From assembly GCA_937981555.1 (NCBI GenBank), contig CALJOK010000050.1, positions 62,001 to 126,000 on the forward strand: a stretch of DNA of 64,000 nucleotides, written 5' to 3'. Every line of letters starts with the position of its first letter. Within the stretch, counting starts at the first letter, position 1. Of this stretch, positions 24,985 to 33,218 are shown piece by piece. The position numbers and the translations under genes were made by a program. This DNA is from an uncultured Saprospiraceae bacterium. Lineage in GTDB: Bacteria; Bacteroidota; Bacteroidia; Chitinophagales; Saprospiraceae. Under the pieces are notes generated by a model that was not told the DNA's origin, made no database searches, and saw only the letters and a list, made by a program, of their open reading frames with translations.

Positions 24985-26511
24985 TTACAAATCGAATTTA
25001 ATCCCTTGAGCCAAAGGCAATTCGCTACCATAATTAATCGTATTCGTCTGTCTTCGCATGTAAGCTTTCCATGCATCAGAACCACTTTCACGTCCTCCTC
25101 CAGTTTCTTTTTCACCACCGAAAGCACCCCCGATTTCAGCACCACTTGTTCCAATATTTATATTCGCAATTCCACAATCTGAACCTGCAGTTGAAAGAAA
25201 TTGTTCTGCTTCTTTTACAGAATCTGTAATGATAGCAGAAGATAAACCTTGAGGTACATCATTTTGCATCGCAATCGCTTCATCCAATGTTTTATATTTC
25301 ATTAAATATAAAATTGGAGCAAAAGTTTCATGCTGTACAATTGCGTAATGGTTTTCTACTTCTGCAATAGCAGGTTTTACATAGCAACCACTTTTGTATT
25401 CTTTTCCTTTTAGAACTCCTCCAGCAACTATTAATTTCCCACCTTCTTCTTTCACTCTTCTCAATGCATCAGAATACGCTTCTACTGAATCAGTATCAAT
25501 TAATGGTCCAACATGGTTTTTGGAATTTAAAGGATTTCCAATTTTGATTTGCTTGTATGCCTTAGTGATTTTATTTTTCACAGTATCATAAACACTTTCG
25601 TGAATAATCAATCGTCGAGTCGAAGTACATCTTTGTCCAGCCGTTCCAACTGCTCCAAAAACAGCACCTGGTAAAACCAAATTCATATCTGCACTTGGTG
25701 TGATAATAATCGCATTGTTTCCACCTAATTCCAAAATCGTTCTACCCAATCGACTTGCAACTTCTGCGTTCACAATTTTTCCCATTCGAGTACTTCCTGT
25801 TGCAGAAATCAAAGGAACTCTTTTATCCTTTGTCATATATTCTCCAACTTTATAATCTCCATTAATCAAGCAAGAAACTCCTTCAGGAACTTTATTTGCT
25901 TTCAAAACTTTATGAAAAATATTCTGGCAAGCGACACCACACATTGGTGCTTTCTCTGAAGGTTTCCAAACACAAACATCTCCACAAACTAGTGCTAACA
26001 TCGAATTCCAAGACCAAACAGCAACTGGGAAATTAAATGCTGAAATAATTCCAACAATTCCAAGTGCATGCCATTGCTCATACATTCTATGATTTGGTCG
26101 TTCAGAGTCCATTGTCAATCCATATAATTGACGAGACAATCCAACTGCAAAATCACAAATATCAATCATCTCTTGCACTTCTCCATAACCTTCTTGAAGG
26201 CTTTTTCCCATTTCATAAGAAACCAATTTTCCAAGCGCATCTTTGTTCGCTCGAAGTGCTTCTCCATATTGTCTAACAATCTCTCCACGCTTTGGTGAAG
26301 GCATTGTTCTCCACGTTGCATATGCTTTTTGTGAAGTTTTGATCACTCGCTCGTAATCTGCTTTTGTAGTTACACCTACACTACCGATATATGCTCCATC
26401 AACTGGAGAATAAGATTCGATATATTCTTTAGAAGCATAAGATTTTTGTCCTGTGCTTGTTCCGTTATTTTTGGCTTTAAGACCTAGTTTTTTTAAAAAA
26501 TCTTTTTTCAT
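24985..26511 (-). CDS. aldehyde dehydrogenase, ALDH7/antiquitin type (aminoadipate-semialdehyde dehydrogenase)
   Basis: 508 aa. Conserved ALDH features: FNFPVAVWSWN near 160, VWKPSEKAPM, ELGGNN with general base E261, and GTAGQRCTSTRR with catalytic C295. The motifs YEMGKSLQEGYGEVQEMIDICDFAVGLSRQLYG and GGGRESGSDAWKAYMRRQTNTINYG are characteristic of the ALDH7 (alpha-aminoadipic semialdehyde dehydrogenase) group, which makes 2-aminoadipate in lysine breakdown. Cytosolic, NAD+-dependent by family. No lysine catabolic genes are adjacent, so the physiological substrate could be another aldehyde. Confidence 0.88.
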   Translation of the reverse strand: MKKDFLKKLGLKAKNNGTSTGQKSYASKEYIESYSPVDGAYIGSVGVTTKADYERVIKTSQKAYATWRTMPSPKRGEIVRQYGEALRANKDALGKLVSYEMGKSLQEGYGEVQEMIDICDFAVGLSRQLYGLTMDSERPNHRMYEQWHALGIVGIISAFNFPVAVWSWNSMLALVCGDVCVWKPSEKAPMCGVACQNIFHKVLKANKVPEGVSCLINGDYKVGEYMTKDKRVPLISATGSTRMGKIVNAEVASRLGRTILELGGNNAIIITPSADMNLVLPGAVFGAVGTAGQRCTSTRRLIIHESVYDTVKNKITKAYKQIKIGNPLNSKNHVGPLIDTDSVEAYSDALRRVKEEGGKLIVAGGVLKGKEYKSGCYVKPAIAEVENHYAIVQHETFAPILYLMKYKTLDEAIAMQNDVPQGLSSAIITDSVKEAEQFLSTAGSDCGIANINIGTSGAEIGGAFGGEKETGGGRESGSDAWKAYMRRQTNTINYGSELPLAQGIKFDL

Positions 26512-26991
26512 TTTTTATAATTTAAAATTTCTCATCAATTATGAGAAATAACACTTTGGTTAGGTAAATATTAATTTGACTACAAAATTAGGAAATTTTT
26601 ACATGAAAAAAATTTTACGAAAAAGATTAAAAAAAGGTACGGCGAGAAATGTCTTTTAAAATTAGTTTTAGCTAAAGTTGAGCTTAAATTAAATGATAGA
26701 TTGTCTAAAGTAATCAATGAGAAATGGTCTTTGAGTAATAGGACGGGATGGGGTTATTGAAAAATGTTGGCGCGGGTATCTGCATGGAATTAAGCTATTT
26801 TTTCGCCATTAATTTTTGATTGCTTTTTTTTTGAATGAAAAAAGTAACAGATTAACAAGCATGAAGAAAATTTCCATTTTTTATCTCAACAAAAGCATCT
26901 GCTTTGAAAATGCTTTTTTTTGAATAGAATTTGTAATTTCGCACCCGAAAATTATAACCTATTTTTATATTTTAAATAAAAAAACCACACA
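26512..26991. other. 480-bp gene-free region
   Basis: Between divergent aldehyde dehydrogenase and DUF5606 genes. It contains a TAATTTTG -7-like element for the dehydrogenase (26583-26590). A locally GC-richer stretch at about 26740-26790 (GGACGGGATGGGGTTATTG, then GTTGGCGCGGGTATC) stands out in otherwise very AT-rich sequence. An 18-codon basic ORF is not convincing. No tRNA or known riboswitch pattern is evident. Confidence 0.3.
26583..26590 (-). promoter_or_regulatory. candidate -7 element for aldehyde dehydrogenase gene
   Basis: Minus strand TAATTTTG matches TAnnTTTG, about 70 bp before the ATG at 26511. The -33 element is not recognisable. Confidence 0.3.
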
Positions 26992-27423
26992 ATGAAGTTA
27001 GATGATTTAGTAGCCGTAAGTGGAATGTCAGGCGTATACAAGTTAGCAGCCAATAGAAATAATGGCTTAATCATAGAAGATTTGGACAACGGCAAAAGAA
27101 AGTTTGCCCCAGCAAGAAAGCATCAATTTACTCCTTTAGCAAGTATTGGAATTTTCACACTTGATGATTCAACTGAATTGAAGATTATATTTAGAACAAT
27201 GGTTGAGCAAATGGAAACTAATCCAGTTCCTGCTGCTAGTAGTTCTTCCAAAGAATTACATGCCTATTTCAGAATAATTTTGCCAGATTACGATGAGGAC
27301 AAAGTGCATACAAGTGATATTAAAAAAGTAATCAAATGGTTCAATTTCTTGAATGAAAGAACTTTGATCGATATGGAAGATGAGCCAGAAGAAACCGCAG
27401 AGAAATCTGAGGAAGAAGAATAG
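26992..27423 (+). CDS. DUF5606 family protein
   Basis: 143 aa, cytosolic. The opening MKLDDLVAVSGMSGVYKLAANRNNGLIIEDLDNGKRKFAPARKHQFTPLASIGIFT is the DUF5606 signature, a small family widespread in Bacteroidota, with an SH3-like beta barrel and a helical region (SSKELHAYFRIILPDYDEDKVHTSDIKKVIKWFNFL). The tail is acidic (EEPEETAEKSEEEE-like). Molecular role is not established. It is followed by a terminator hairpin and the M3 peptidase fragment. Confidence 0.85.
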   Translation: MKLDDLVAVSGMSGVYKLAANRNNGLIIEDLDNGKRKFAPARKHQFTPLASIGIFTLDDSTELKIIFRTMVEQMETNPVPAASSSSKELHAYFRIILPDYDEDKVHTSDIKKVIKWFNFLNERTLIDMEDEPEETAEKSEEEE

Positions 27424-27431
27424 AAAAGAAT

Positions 27432-27480
27432 GAGGAACGGTAAAGTATAAAATTTACGCTTTATCGTTCCTCCTTCTTTT
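27432..27480 (+). terminator. intrinsic terminator after DUF5606 gene
   Basis: Stem GAGGAACGGTAAAG / CTTTATCGTTCCTC (one G-U) with a 13-base loop, followed by CTTCTTTTT. Confidence 0.7.
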
Positions 27481-27515
27481 TAGCCCTGATTTTTGAAAAC
27501 AACACCTTTACATAA

Positions 27516-27902
27516 ATGAACAACCCAACACCCCCTAAATTTAGGCAACGTATGTATTTGCCTAATGAGTTTAAAATTACCGTTTGGTCAAAAATGAGAC
27601 CTTACTTTCATGAATTACTTCGACGAGATATTCAGTCTACCGAAGATTTAGAAAAGTGGATTTTAGATCAAAATGAATTGGCTCAAGTGATTCAAGTAGA
27701 ATTTGATTTAAGAGAAAATAACCACTTAATTCATCATACCGAAGATGAGCGGACAGCTGAGCTTTATGAATATGCTGCTCAAGAATTATTTCCCAAAATT
27801 ACTCCATTCGAAAAACAATTAAATGAAAAACTATCAGCGTGTGAATTCGCTCCGATAATTTCAGATGATAAAAGTTTAATTTATTTACGAAGTATAAAAT
27901 AG
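27516..27902 (+). pseudogene. N-terminal fragment of M3 family oligoendopeptidase
   Basis: 128 aa. The sequence PKFRQRMYLPNEFKITVWSKMRPYFHELLRRDIQSTEDLEKWILDQNELAQVIQVEFDLRENN... matches the N-terminal helical region of Bacteroidota M3B (PepF-like) oligoendopeptidases, which are usually about 570 aa. The similarity continues through FPKITPFEKQLNEKLSACEFAP to IYLRSIK, where family members read on, but here a TAG follows. The zinc-site HExGH region is absent, and the next gene begins 65 bp later. So this is either a truncated remnant or a stand-alone N-domain. It has an intact start and no internal stop, so expression is possible; peptidase activity is not. Confidence 0.6.
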
Positions 27903-27967
27903 GTGAATAAAGTGTGTAATATTTAGAATCATACATTATTCAAGCGTTCACAGTTCAAAAAAATATT

Positions 27968-28723
27968 ATGTACAAAGGAAAGAAAGTGATTGTCGTTTTA
28001 CCTGCTTATAATGCAGCTTTGACCTTAGAAAAAACTTACAAAGAAATTCCATTTCCTTTAGTGGATGAGGTAATTCTTTGTGATGATGCAAGTAAAGATA
28101 ATACTTCAGAACTAGGTCGACAGATTGGTATTAAACATATCATTCGACATGAAAAAAATAAAGGTTACGGCGGTAATCAAAAATCACTTTATAATAAAGC
28201 GTTGGAGCTCGGCGGAGATATCGTAATCATGCTTCATCCTGATTATCAATATACTCCGATGTTGATTCCAGCAATGGTAAATATTATTGGGGATGATTTG
28301 TACCCAGTTGTTTTAGGATCAAGAATTTTGGGAAAAGGAGCTTTGAAAGGAGGGATGCCGATGTACAAATATATCGCGAATCGTTTATTGACTTTTACTC
28401 AAAATATGTTGGTCAATTATAAATTATCAGAATATCATACAGGTTATAGATCTTTCAGCCGAGAGGTTTTGGAAGGCATTAACTTTAATGCAAATGATGA
28501 TGATTTTGTATTTGATAATGAAATGTTGTCGCAGATTATTTATGCAGGTTATGATATTGCAGAGGTGACTTGTCCGACGAAATATTTTGATGAAGCATCT
28601 TCAATTAATTTCCAACGAAGTGCGAAATATGGAATGGGGGTTTTGAGAGTTTCGGTGGGGCACTTTTTTCAACGGATGGGATTGGTAAAAATGGAAATGT
28701 ATAAAAAACCAAAGAAAAATTAA
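27968..28723 (+). CDS. glycosyltransferase family 2
   Basis: 251 aa. GT-A fold: KVIVVLPAYNAALTLEKTYKEIP at 5-27, DEVILCDDASKDNTSELGR with the DD nucleotide-sugar site, KNKGYGGNQKSLYNKALELGGDIVIMLHPDYQY with HPDYQY in place of the DxD, and the acceptor loop HTGYRSFSREVLEGI. It lacks C-terminal membrane helices. Similar to DPM1-like or GtrB-like transferases that add a sugar to a lipid carrier. The gene starts soon after the M3 fragment and ends 1 bp before the SMI1 gene, so the latter is probably cotranscribed. Confidence 0.88.
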   Translation: MYKGKKVIVVLPAYNAALTLEKTYKEIPFPLVDEVILCDDASKDNTSELGRQIGIKHIIRHEKNKGYGGNQKSLYNKALELGGDIVIMLHPDYQYTPMLIPAMVNIIGDDLYPVVLGSRILGKGALKGGMPMYKYIANRLLTFTQNMLVNYKLSEYHTGYRSFSREVLEGINFNANDDDFVFDNEMLSQIIYAGYDIAEVTCPTKYFDEASSINFQRSAKYGMGVLRVSVGHFFQRMGLVKMEMYKKPKKN

Positions 28724-28724
28724 C

Positions 28725-29132
28725 ATGCCATTTCCTATTGAAGAAAAATATATAGAAGCGACAGAAAAAGAACTTAATGTAATCTTCCCTCCTAAATTTA
28801 AAGAAAGAATGATAAAGGATAATGGAGATACATTAAGTTCTCGTCGACCTTATGTTGAACATATCCAGCTCCATCCTTTTTTTGATAAATCAAGTAAAAA
28901 AAGAATTTCTAGAACTTGTAACCATATTGGACTTGAAACTAAAAACGAAAAAGAAGCGGATTATGGATTTCCAGAAAATGCTATCACTATTGGGAATGAT
29001 GGGTCAGGTAATCAAATAATTCTAATGCACAATGGAAATAGTGTGTTAGAGGAAACTGTTTATTTTTGGAATTGTAAAACGGGTAAAGTCAAGAAGATTG
29101 GTAAAAACATCAATGACTTTGAAGATAATTAA
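28725..29132 (+). CDS. SMI1/KNR4 (SUKH) family protein
   Basis: 135 aa, cytosolic. It shows SUKH features: YIEATEKELNVIFPPKFKERMIKDNGD near 9-35, and IGNDGSGNQIILMHNGNSVLEETVYFWNCKTG near 88-120 (the GNDGSGN... block). SUKH proteins are often immunity proteins in toxin systems or free-standing regulators. No nuclease toxin lies nearby, so an immunity role is only a possibility. It abuts the glycosyltransferase gene and its stop overlaps a small convergent ORF. Confidence 0.75.
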   Translation: MPFPIEEKYIEATEKELNVIFPPKFKERMIKDNGDTLSSRRPYVEHIQLHPFFDKSSKKRISRTCNHIGLETKNEKEADYGFPENAITIGNDGSGNQIILMHNGNSVLEETVYFWNCKTGKVKKIGKNINDFEDN

Positions 29133-29221
29133 GATTTTGACTCCTGTTCTATAAGATCAAAAGCTTTTCTACCAATAAAAATTGCTGCTAAAACGAGGGT
29201 ATAAGTAAGTGTGGCGGTCAT
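29129..29221 (-). CDS. possible 30-aa single-TM peptide
   Basis: The minus strand encodes MTATLTYTLVLAAIFIGRKAF, continuing to SKS and a TAA that overlaps the stop of the SMI1 gene. GGAGCCTAAT precedes the ATG, a plausible ribosome site. One hydrophobic segment (residues 5-17) and a charged C-terminus suggest a small membrane protein. No family is recognised; it could be chance. Confidence 0.35.
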   Translation of the reverse strand: MTATLTYTLVLAAIFIGRKAFDLIEQESKS

Positions 29222-29331
29222 ATTAGGCTCCAAGTTTAGTTAGGTAAAATAAATGAATTCCTTTTTAACTATCGTAAAACTAACGCTAAATTGGTATTAC
29301 TTCTCAGCGATTATTTCACCTCAAATGTAAT

Positions 29332-30132
29332 ATGCCGACAAATCTAAACATTAACCAACAGGAATTAAAATCCTATCTCGATTCTTGCGTGAATAAATTC
29401 AATACTCCTGACTTTATTGAAAACGATCCCATTTCGATTCCTCATCAATTTTCTCGAAAACAAGATATTGAAATTATGGGTTTTTGGGTCTCCATGTTAG
29501 CTTGGGGACAACGAAAAACGATCATTAATAAAGCGAATGAATTAATTCAATTAATGGATGGTGCACCTTACGATTTTATTATAAATCATGAGGAAAAAGA
29601 TCGGAAGCCTTTTTTAGATTTCAAGCATCGAACTTTTCAAGCGATAGACACCCTTTATTTTTTAGAATTTTTTCAAAATTTTTATAAAAAAAACGACTCG
29701 CTTGAAAATGCATTTTCCAGTCATATTACTTCTAAAAGTGATAATATCGAAGCTGCGCTAAAAGGTTTTCATGAACAGTTTTTTTCCCTTCCTGACGCAC
29801 CTCATCGTACTCGAAAACACGTTTCTACCCCTATTCGAAATTCTGCTTGCAAACGATTGAATATGTTCCTTCGATGGATGGTTCGAAAAGATAAAAAAGG
29901 AGTTGATTTTGGGATTTGGAAAAAAATAAAACCAGCGCAATTATTGATGCCTTTAGATGTTCATGTCGATCGTGTAGCGAGAAGATTAAATCTTTTAGAA
30001 CGAAAACAAACGGATTGGAAATCAGTAATTGAGTTGACGAATAACTTAAAACAGTTTGATCCAAAAGATCCTGTGAAATATGATTTTGCTTTGTTTGGAA
30101 TGGGCGTTTTAGAGAAAGATCAATTCTCTTAA
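29332..30132 (+). CDS. TIGR02757 family protein
   Basis: 266 aa, cytosolic. The family pattern is visible: YLDSCVNKFNTPDFIENDPISIPHQFSRKQDIEIMGFWVSMLAWGQRKTIINKANELIQLMDGAPYDFIINH, then RLNMFLRWMVRKDKKGVDFGIWKKIKPAQLLMPLDVHVDRVARRLNLLERKQTDWKSVIELTNNLKQFDPKDPVKYDFALFGMGV. The C-terminal part resembles a HhH-GPD DNA-glycosylase fold, but the biochemical activity of TIGR02757 is not known. Its stop overlaps the end of the convergent DUF1203 gene. Confidence 0.85.
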   Translation: MPTNLNINQQELKSYLDSCVNKFNTPDFIENDPISIPHQFSRKQDIEIMGFWVSMLAWGQRKTIINKANELIQLMDGAPYDFIINHEEKDRKPFLDFKHRTFQAIDTLYFLEFFQNFYKKNDSLENAFSSHITSKSDNIEAALKGFHEQFFSLPDAPHRTRKHVSTPIRNSACKRLNMFLRWMVRKDKKGVDFGIWKKIKPAQLLMPLDVHVDRVARRLNLLERKQTDWKSVIELTNNLKQFDPKDPVKYDFALFGMGVLEKDQFS

Positions 30133-30605
30133 CCAACTCGATTGACTTGGCAATTATAACATCCTGGACTAGCATTATGAATTTGAATATATTTCGCTGA
30201 TTCATTTTCGAAAACATTTTCAATTTCTTTTTCCAAAATATTTCCTTTCACCATTCGTCCATCTACCATCATTCCATCGCTATTATAAACTCTCAATGAA
30301 AGTAATCTATGCTTTAACATCAGAGGTATTTCATTGATTTCCAATTGAGCAGTTCGAGCATTTTTTCTAATAAAGATTGCGCCAGAGGATTGGTAAGGTG
30401 AATCTACTTTGTGATGTTCGAATGGAAATAAAATAACTTCTTCTCCAATGTTGGCATCTTCTAAACTTACTCGACATGGAAACCCTGGCTTTTCATTTAC
30501 GATCATCTTCACCGCATTTATGTCTTTTAATTCTTTCTCTGACAAATCGAAAAAGTGATTAAAGTTCACATCTTTGATTGCATTTATTTGAAATTGAGTA
30601 TTCAT
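30129..30605 (-). CDS. DUF1203 family protein
   Basis: 158 aa. The DUF1203 pattern is clear: GFPCRVSLEDANIGEEVILFPFEHHKVDSPYQSSGAIFIRKNA near residues 40-84, then LRVYNSDGMMVDGRMVKGN and a C-terminal IQIHNASPGCYNCQVNRVG. The two C-terminal cysteines (CYNC) could bind a metal. The function of the family is unknown. It ends 4 bp inside the convergent TIGR02757 gene. Confidence 0.82.
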   Translation of the reverse strand: MNTQFQINAIKDVNFNHFFDLSEKELKDINAVKMIVNEKPGFPCRVSLEDANIGEEVILFPFEHHKVDSPYQSSGAIFIRKNARTAQLEINEIPLMLKHRLLSLRVYNSDGMMVDGRMVKGNILEKEIENVFENESAKYIQIHNASPGCYNCQVNRVG

Positions 30606-30663
30606 CTTTTGATATTTTTATGATTGAAATTTTATTCAAAGATAACTCCTAGGTCAAAATCTA

Positions 30664-31518
30664 TCAATCCGATTCTTGCGCAATTTTTGAGGAAAAATTC
30701 AAGCACTCATATCCATTCATGGCTGCTTTTCTTTCGGGATTCCATCGATAACCTCCCATCTCTCCATTTTGTCGAATCACTCGATGGCAAGGAATCAAAT
30801 AGGCAATTGGATTTTTTCCAATCGCAGTTCCAACTGCTCGAGATGCTTTTGGCTTTTCAATCTTTTTAGCAATGTCTTTGTAGGATAATAATTGCGAGGA
30901 AGGAATTTGAAGGAGCGCTTTCCAGACTTGAACTTGAAATGGAGTGCCTTGTAAATCCAAACCAATTTTCTGTTTGGGTATTTTCCAATTTTTAAAAAAG
31001 GACTGAACTAACTTTCCATTTTTGCCAAGTCCTTTTGTAAAAATAGCATTGGGAAATTCTTTTTCTAAATCGTTTTCGAGAATTCTTTGACCATCGGTAA
31101 ATGATAATTTACAAATTCCTTTTTCTGTTTCGGCAACGACAGCTTTTCCAAAAGGTGTGTCGATTTCCTCAAAATTAATTTTTAATCCATCTCCTCTTTT
31201 TTGAAATTCTCCAGGGGTACACGCTTCCATCTTTACAAAAAGATCATGCAATCGACCATTGCCTGATAAACCAACTTGGTAAGCTGTTTCCAAGGTTGAT
31301 TTTCCAGCTTGAAGAGATTTTTTAGCTTGCTCGATGGTGGTGTATTGCAAAAATACTTTGGGGGTAACGCCTGCCCATTTTTGAAAAAGTTTTTGGAAAT
31401 GATATTTACTTAAATTTACCTGAGCGGCAATTTCATCAAGGTTAGGTTGTTCGATGTGATTCGTTTTGATGAAACGAATAGATTTGGCAATTAGGTCAAA
31501 ATGATAATTATTTTCCAT
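30664..31518 (-). CDS. Ada-like AraC/alkyltransferase fusion
   Basis: 284 aa from the ATG at 31518; a TTG at 31533 is also in frame but is less likely. N-terminal AraC-type double HTH: LDEIAAQVNLSKYHFQKLFQKWAGVTPKVFLQYTTIEQAKKSLQAGKSTLETAYQVGLSGNGRLHDLFVKMEACTPGEFQ. C-terminal O6-alkylguanine transferase with PCHRVIRQ (acceptor C244) and FQVQVWKALLQIPSSQLLSYKDIAKKI. The N-terminal Ada zinc domain that senses methyl phosphotriesters is missing, so it may repair DNA and bind promoters without the usual switch. A 15-bp direct repeat flanks the gene. Confidence 0.9.
   Translation of the reverse strand: MENNYHFDLIAKSIRFIKTNHIEQPNLDEIAAQVNLSKYHFQKLFQKWAGVTPKVFLQYTTIEQAKKSLQAGKSTLETAYQVGLSGNGRLHDLFVKMEACTPGEFQKRGDGLKINFEEIDTPFGKAVVAETEKGICKLSFTDGQRILENDLEKEFPNAIFTKGLGKNGKLVQSFFKNWKIPKQKIGLDLQGTPFQVQVWKALLQIPSSQLLSYKDIAKKIEKPKASRAVGTAIGKNPIAYLIPCHRVIRQNGEMGGYRWNPERKAAMNGYECLNFSSKIAQESD
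30665..30679. repeat. 15-bp direct repeat, copy at ada 3' end
   Basis: CAATCCGATTCTTGC, identical to 31551-31565. This copy covers the last codons (AQESD) of the ada-like gene, up to its stop. Confidence 0.6.
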
Positions 31519-31550
31519 GTTGCAAGTATCCAATTATTTTAAACTTTAAA

Positions 31551-31565
31551 CAATCCGATTCTTGC
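31551..31565. repeat. 15-bp direct repeat, copy upstream of ada
   Basis: CAATCCGATTCTTGC, the second exact copy, 33 bp before the ATG of the ada-like gene. Confidence 0.6.
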
Positions 31566-31583
31566 TTTTCTTTTTTCTAATCT

Positions 31584-32714
31584 TTACTTCATCTCATATT
31601 CTACTCGCAAAAAATCATTTAATTGTTGAATGTCCACCACTCCAATTAAATTTTCATTTTCAAAAACAGGTAGAATTCGTAATTCTTGACTCACTAGTTT
31701 TTTATAAAAAACATGGAGTGAATCACTCGGAGAAATATTTTCTTTGACTGGCGAAATAAATTCTTCAACTTCATGATTTTCATGTGAATCCGTCGGAATA
31801 CTTTTCGCCACTTCCACAATTTCGGGTTGAGAAAAAACACCTGCAATTGTTCCGTCTTCATTTTTCACTAAAAAATCTTTTTCCAAGCCTCGTTTCAAAA
31901 CTTCCAATGCATGAGCGATGTGATCATTTTTTTTGAAAACATTTACTGGCTGACGAATCAATTCTGAGATAGAATGATTTTTCAAAATCTCTTCAAATTT
32001 CACCATCCGATATTCTTGTCTTGCCATAAAAAACATAAATGCACTCGACAATAAAAAAAGAGGAATTAAGTAAAATGACATTCGAGGTGGAACCAAAAAG
32101 TAAGCTAAAACGACTAACAATATTGCCATCCCTTGCCCTAAATAAGTCGTAATTAAAGTAGCTCGCCGCCTTCCCAAACTTGGAGAAAGCAATGATCTAA
32201 AAATTCGTCCTCCATCCATTGGGAAGGCAGGAATCAAATTAAATAGCGCTAGAAAAATATTGATCAAAAGGAATAAGGTGACAAAATTTTCAGGATTTCC
32301 AAACACTAATCTTGACGATCCTAGATTGGAAAGATCAATGCTCGAAGTCATCCAACCATAGCCTCCAAAAATGCCTGCTAGTAAAATATTTACCAACGGC
32401 CCGGCAAATGCAACTACTGATTCATCAATTGGTTTTTCTGGCAAACCATCCAATCGTGCCACTCCTCCAAGTGGTGAAAGAATAATATCTTTTGTTTGAA
32501 CACCGTATCGCTTGGCCGAAAAGGCATGCCCGAATTCATGTAAAACCACACAAGCAAAAACACCAAGCATCAAAACTGCGAACCAACCTACACTTTCCCA
32601 ATTCATTCCATTCCGCCTTCCTTCAATAGCAACCCAAACTAACATTAGTACAAATGACCAATGTAGTTTAACTGGAATGCCAGCGACTTTTGCGATTTGG
32701 AATGCTCCTTTCAA
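31584..32714 (-). CDS. site-2 protease family (M50B) with CBS domains
   Basis: 376 aa. Intramembrane metalloprotease: HEFGH at 59-63 inside TM2, and NLIPAFPMDGGRIFRSLL in a later TM giving the DG site. Residues about 235-376 are two CBS domains (LIRQPVNVFKKNDHIAHALEVLKRGLEKDFLVKNEDGTIAGVFSQ and EFISPVKENISPSDSLHVFYKKLVSQELRILPVFENENLIGVVDIQQLNDFLR), as in the SpoIVFB/Rip3 group, which may bind adenine nucleotides. The start is an uncommon TTG at 32714; no in-frame ATG lies upstream, and MKGAFQIAKVAGIPVKLHWSF is the normal family N-terminus. It cleaves membrane-bound regulators by family inference. Confidence 0.9.
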   Translation of the reverse strand: MKGAFQIAKVAGIPVKLHWSFVLMLVWVAIEGRRNGMNWESVGWFAVLMLGVFACVVLHEFGHAFSAKRYGVQTKDIILSPLGGVARLDGLPEKPIDESVVAFAGPLVNILLAGIFGGYGWMTSSIDLSNLGSSRLVFGNPENFVTLFLLINIFLALFNLIPAFPMDGGRIFRSLLSPSLGRRRATLITTYLGQGMAILLVVLAYFLVPPRMSFYLIPLFLLSSAFMFFMARQEYRMVKFEEILKNHSISELIRQPVNVFKKNDHIAHALEVLKRGLEKDFLVKNEDGTIAGVFSQPEIVEVAKSIPTDSHENHEVEEFISPVKENISPSDSLHVFYKKLVSQELRILPVFENENLIGVVDIQQLNDFLRVEYEMK

Positions 32715-32783
32715 AGAATGAGTTTTAAGTGATTTAATATTTGATTAAACGTGATTTTGATGCTTTTGTTTGTTATTAAAATA

Positions 32784-33209
32784 TTAAACTTTATCAGAAT
32801 GTCTTTTAAAGAATATTGCTATCAAAAACAATATCGCTCCAATTGGTAGGGATAAGTTATTACTTTTTGAAAAATCAAGCATTCCCATCTTTGTTTGGAA
32901 ACCACTAATTTCTGTCCATTTAGACCATCTCCCAAATGAATTGCCACTTGCATCCATCAAGTCAAATCTAACTTTATATTTTCCTTTTTCTCTAAAGGAA
33001 AATGCGCCAGAACACATTCCATGTCCTATGTCAATTTTCCCATCTCTTGAACTTAAATAATAAATAGTTTTCTCTTTATTTTGCAAATTTACCACTTCTG
33101 TTTTGACCAAAGTTTCTGAAGCATCATCTATTCTTACTTGAAAATGTGCAAAAATTGCTGGTCCACAACCATATTCAATATAGGACGTATTTAAAAATTT
33201 AGGCCTCAT
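32784..33209 (-). pseudogene. C-terminal half of a TGA-interrupted exported protein
   Basis: 141 aa open from an ATG at 33209, but in the same frame as the upstream half (33219-33638), separated only by TGA and three codons. Content: TSYIEYGCGPAIFAHFQVRIDDASETLVKTEV, IGHGMCSGAFSFREKGKYKVRFDLMDASGNSFGRW, an Ig-like beta sandwich, and a C-terminal TM (LPIGAILFLIAIFFKRHSDKV). It has no signal peptide of its own. A cytosolic start here would put the beta domain on the wrong side of the membrane, so it makes sense only joined to the other half. Confidence 0.7.
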
Positions 33210-33218
33210 TTCTGAACG

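Noticed and set aside
26601-26660. 18-codon basic ORF (MKKILRKRLKKGTARNVF)
   Set aside because: Too short, without a ribosome site, and composed of the common AAA-rich background.
28725-29132. Immunity gene of a polymorphic toxin system
   Set aside because: No toxin-like gene or secretion marker is adjacent; SUKH alone is not enough to make the claim.
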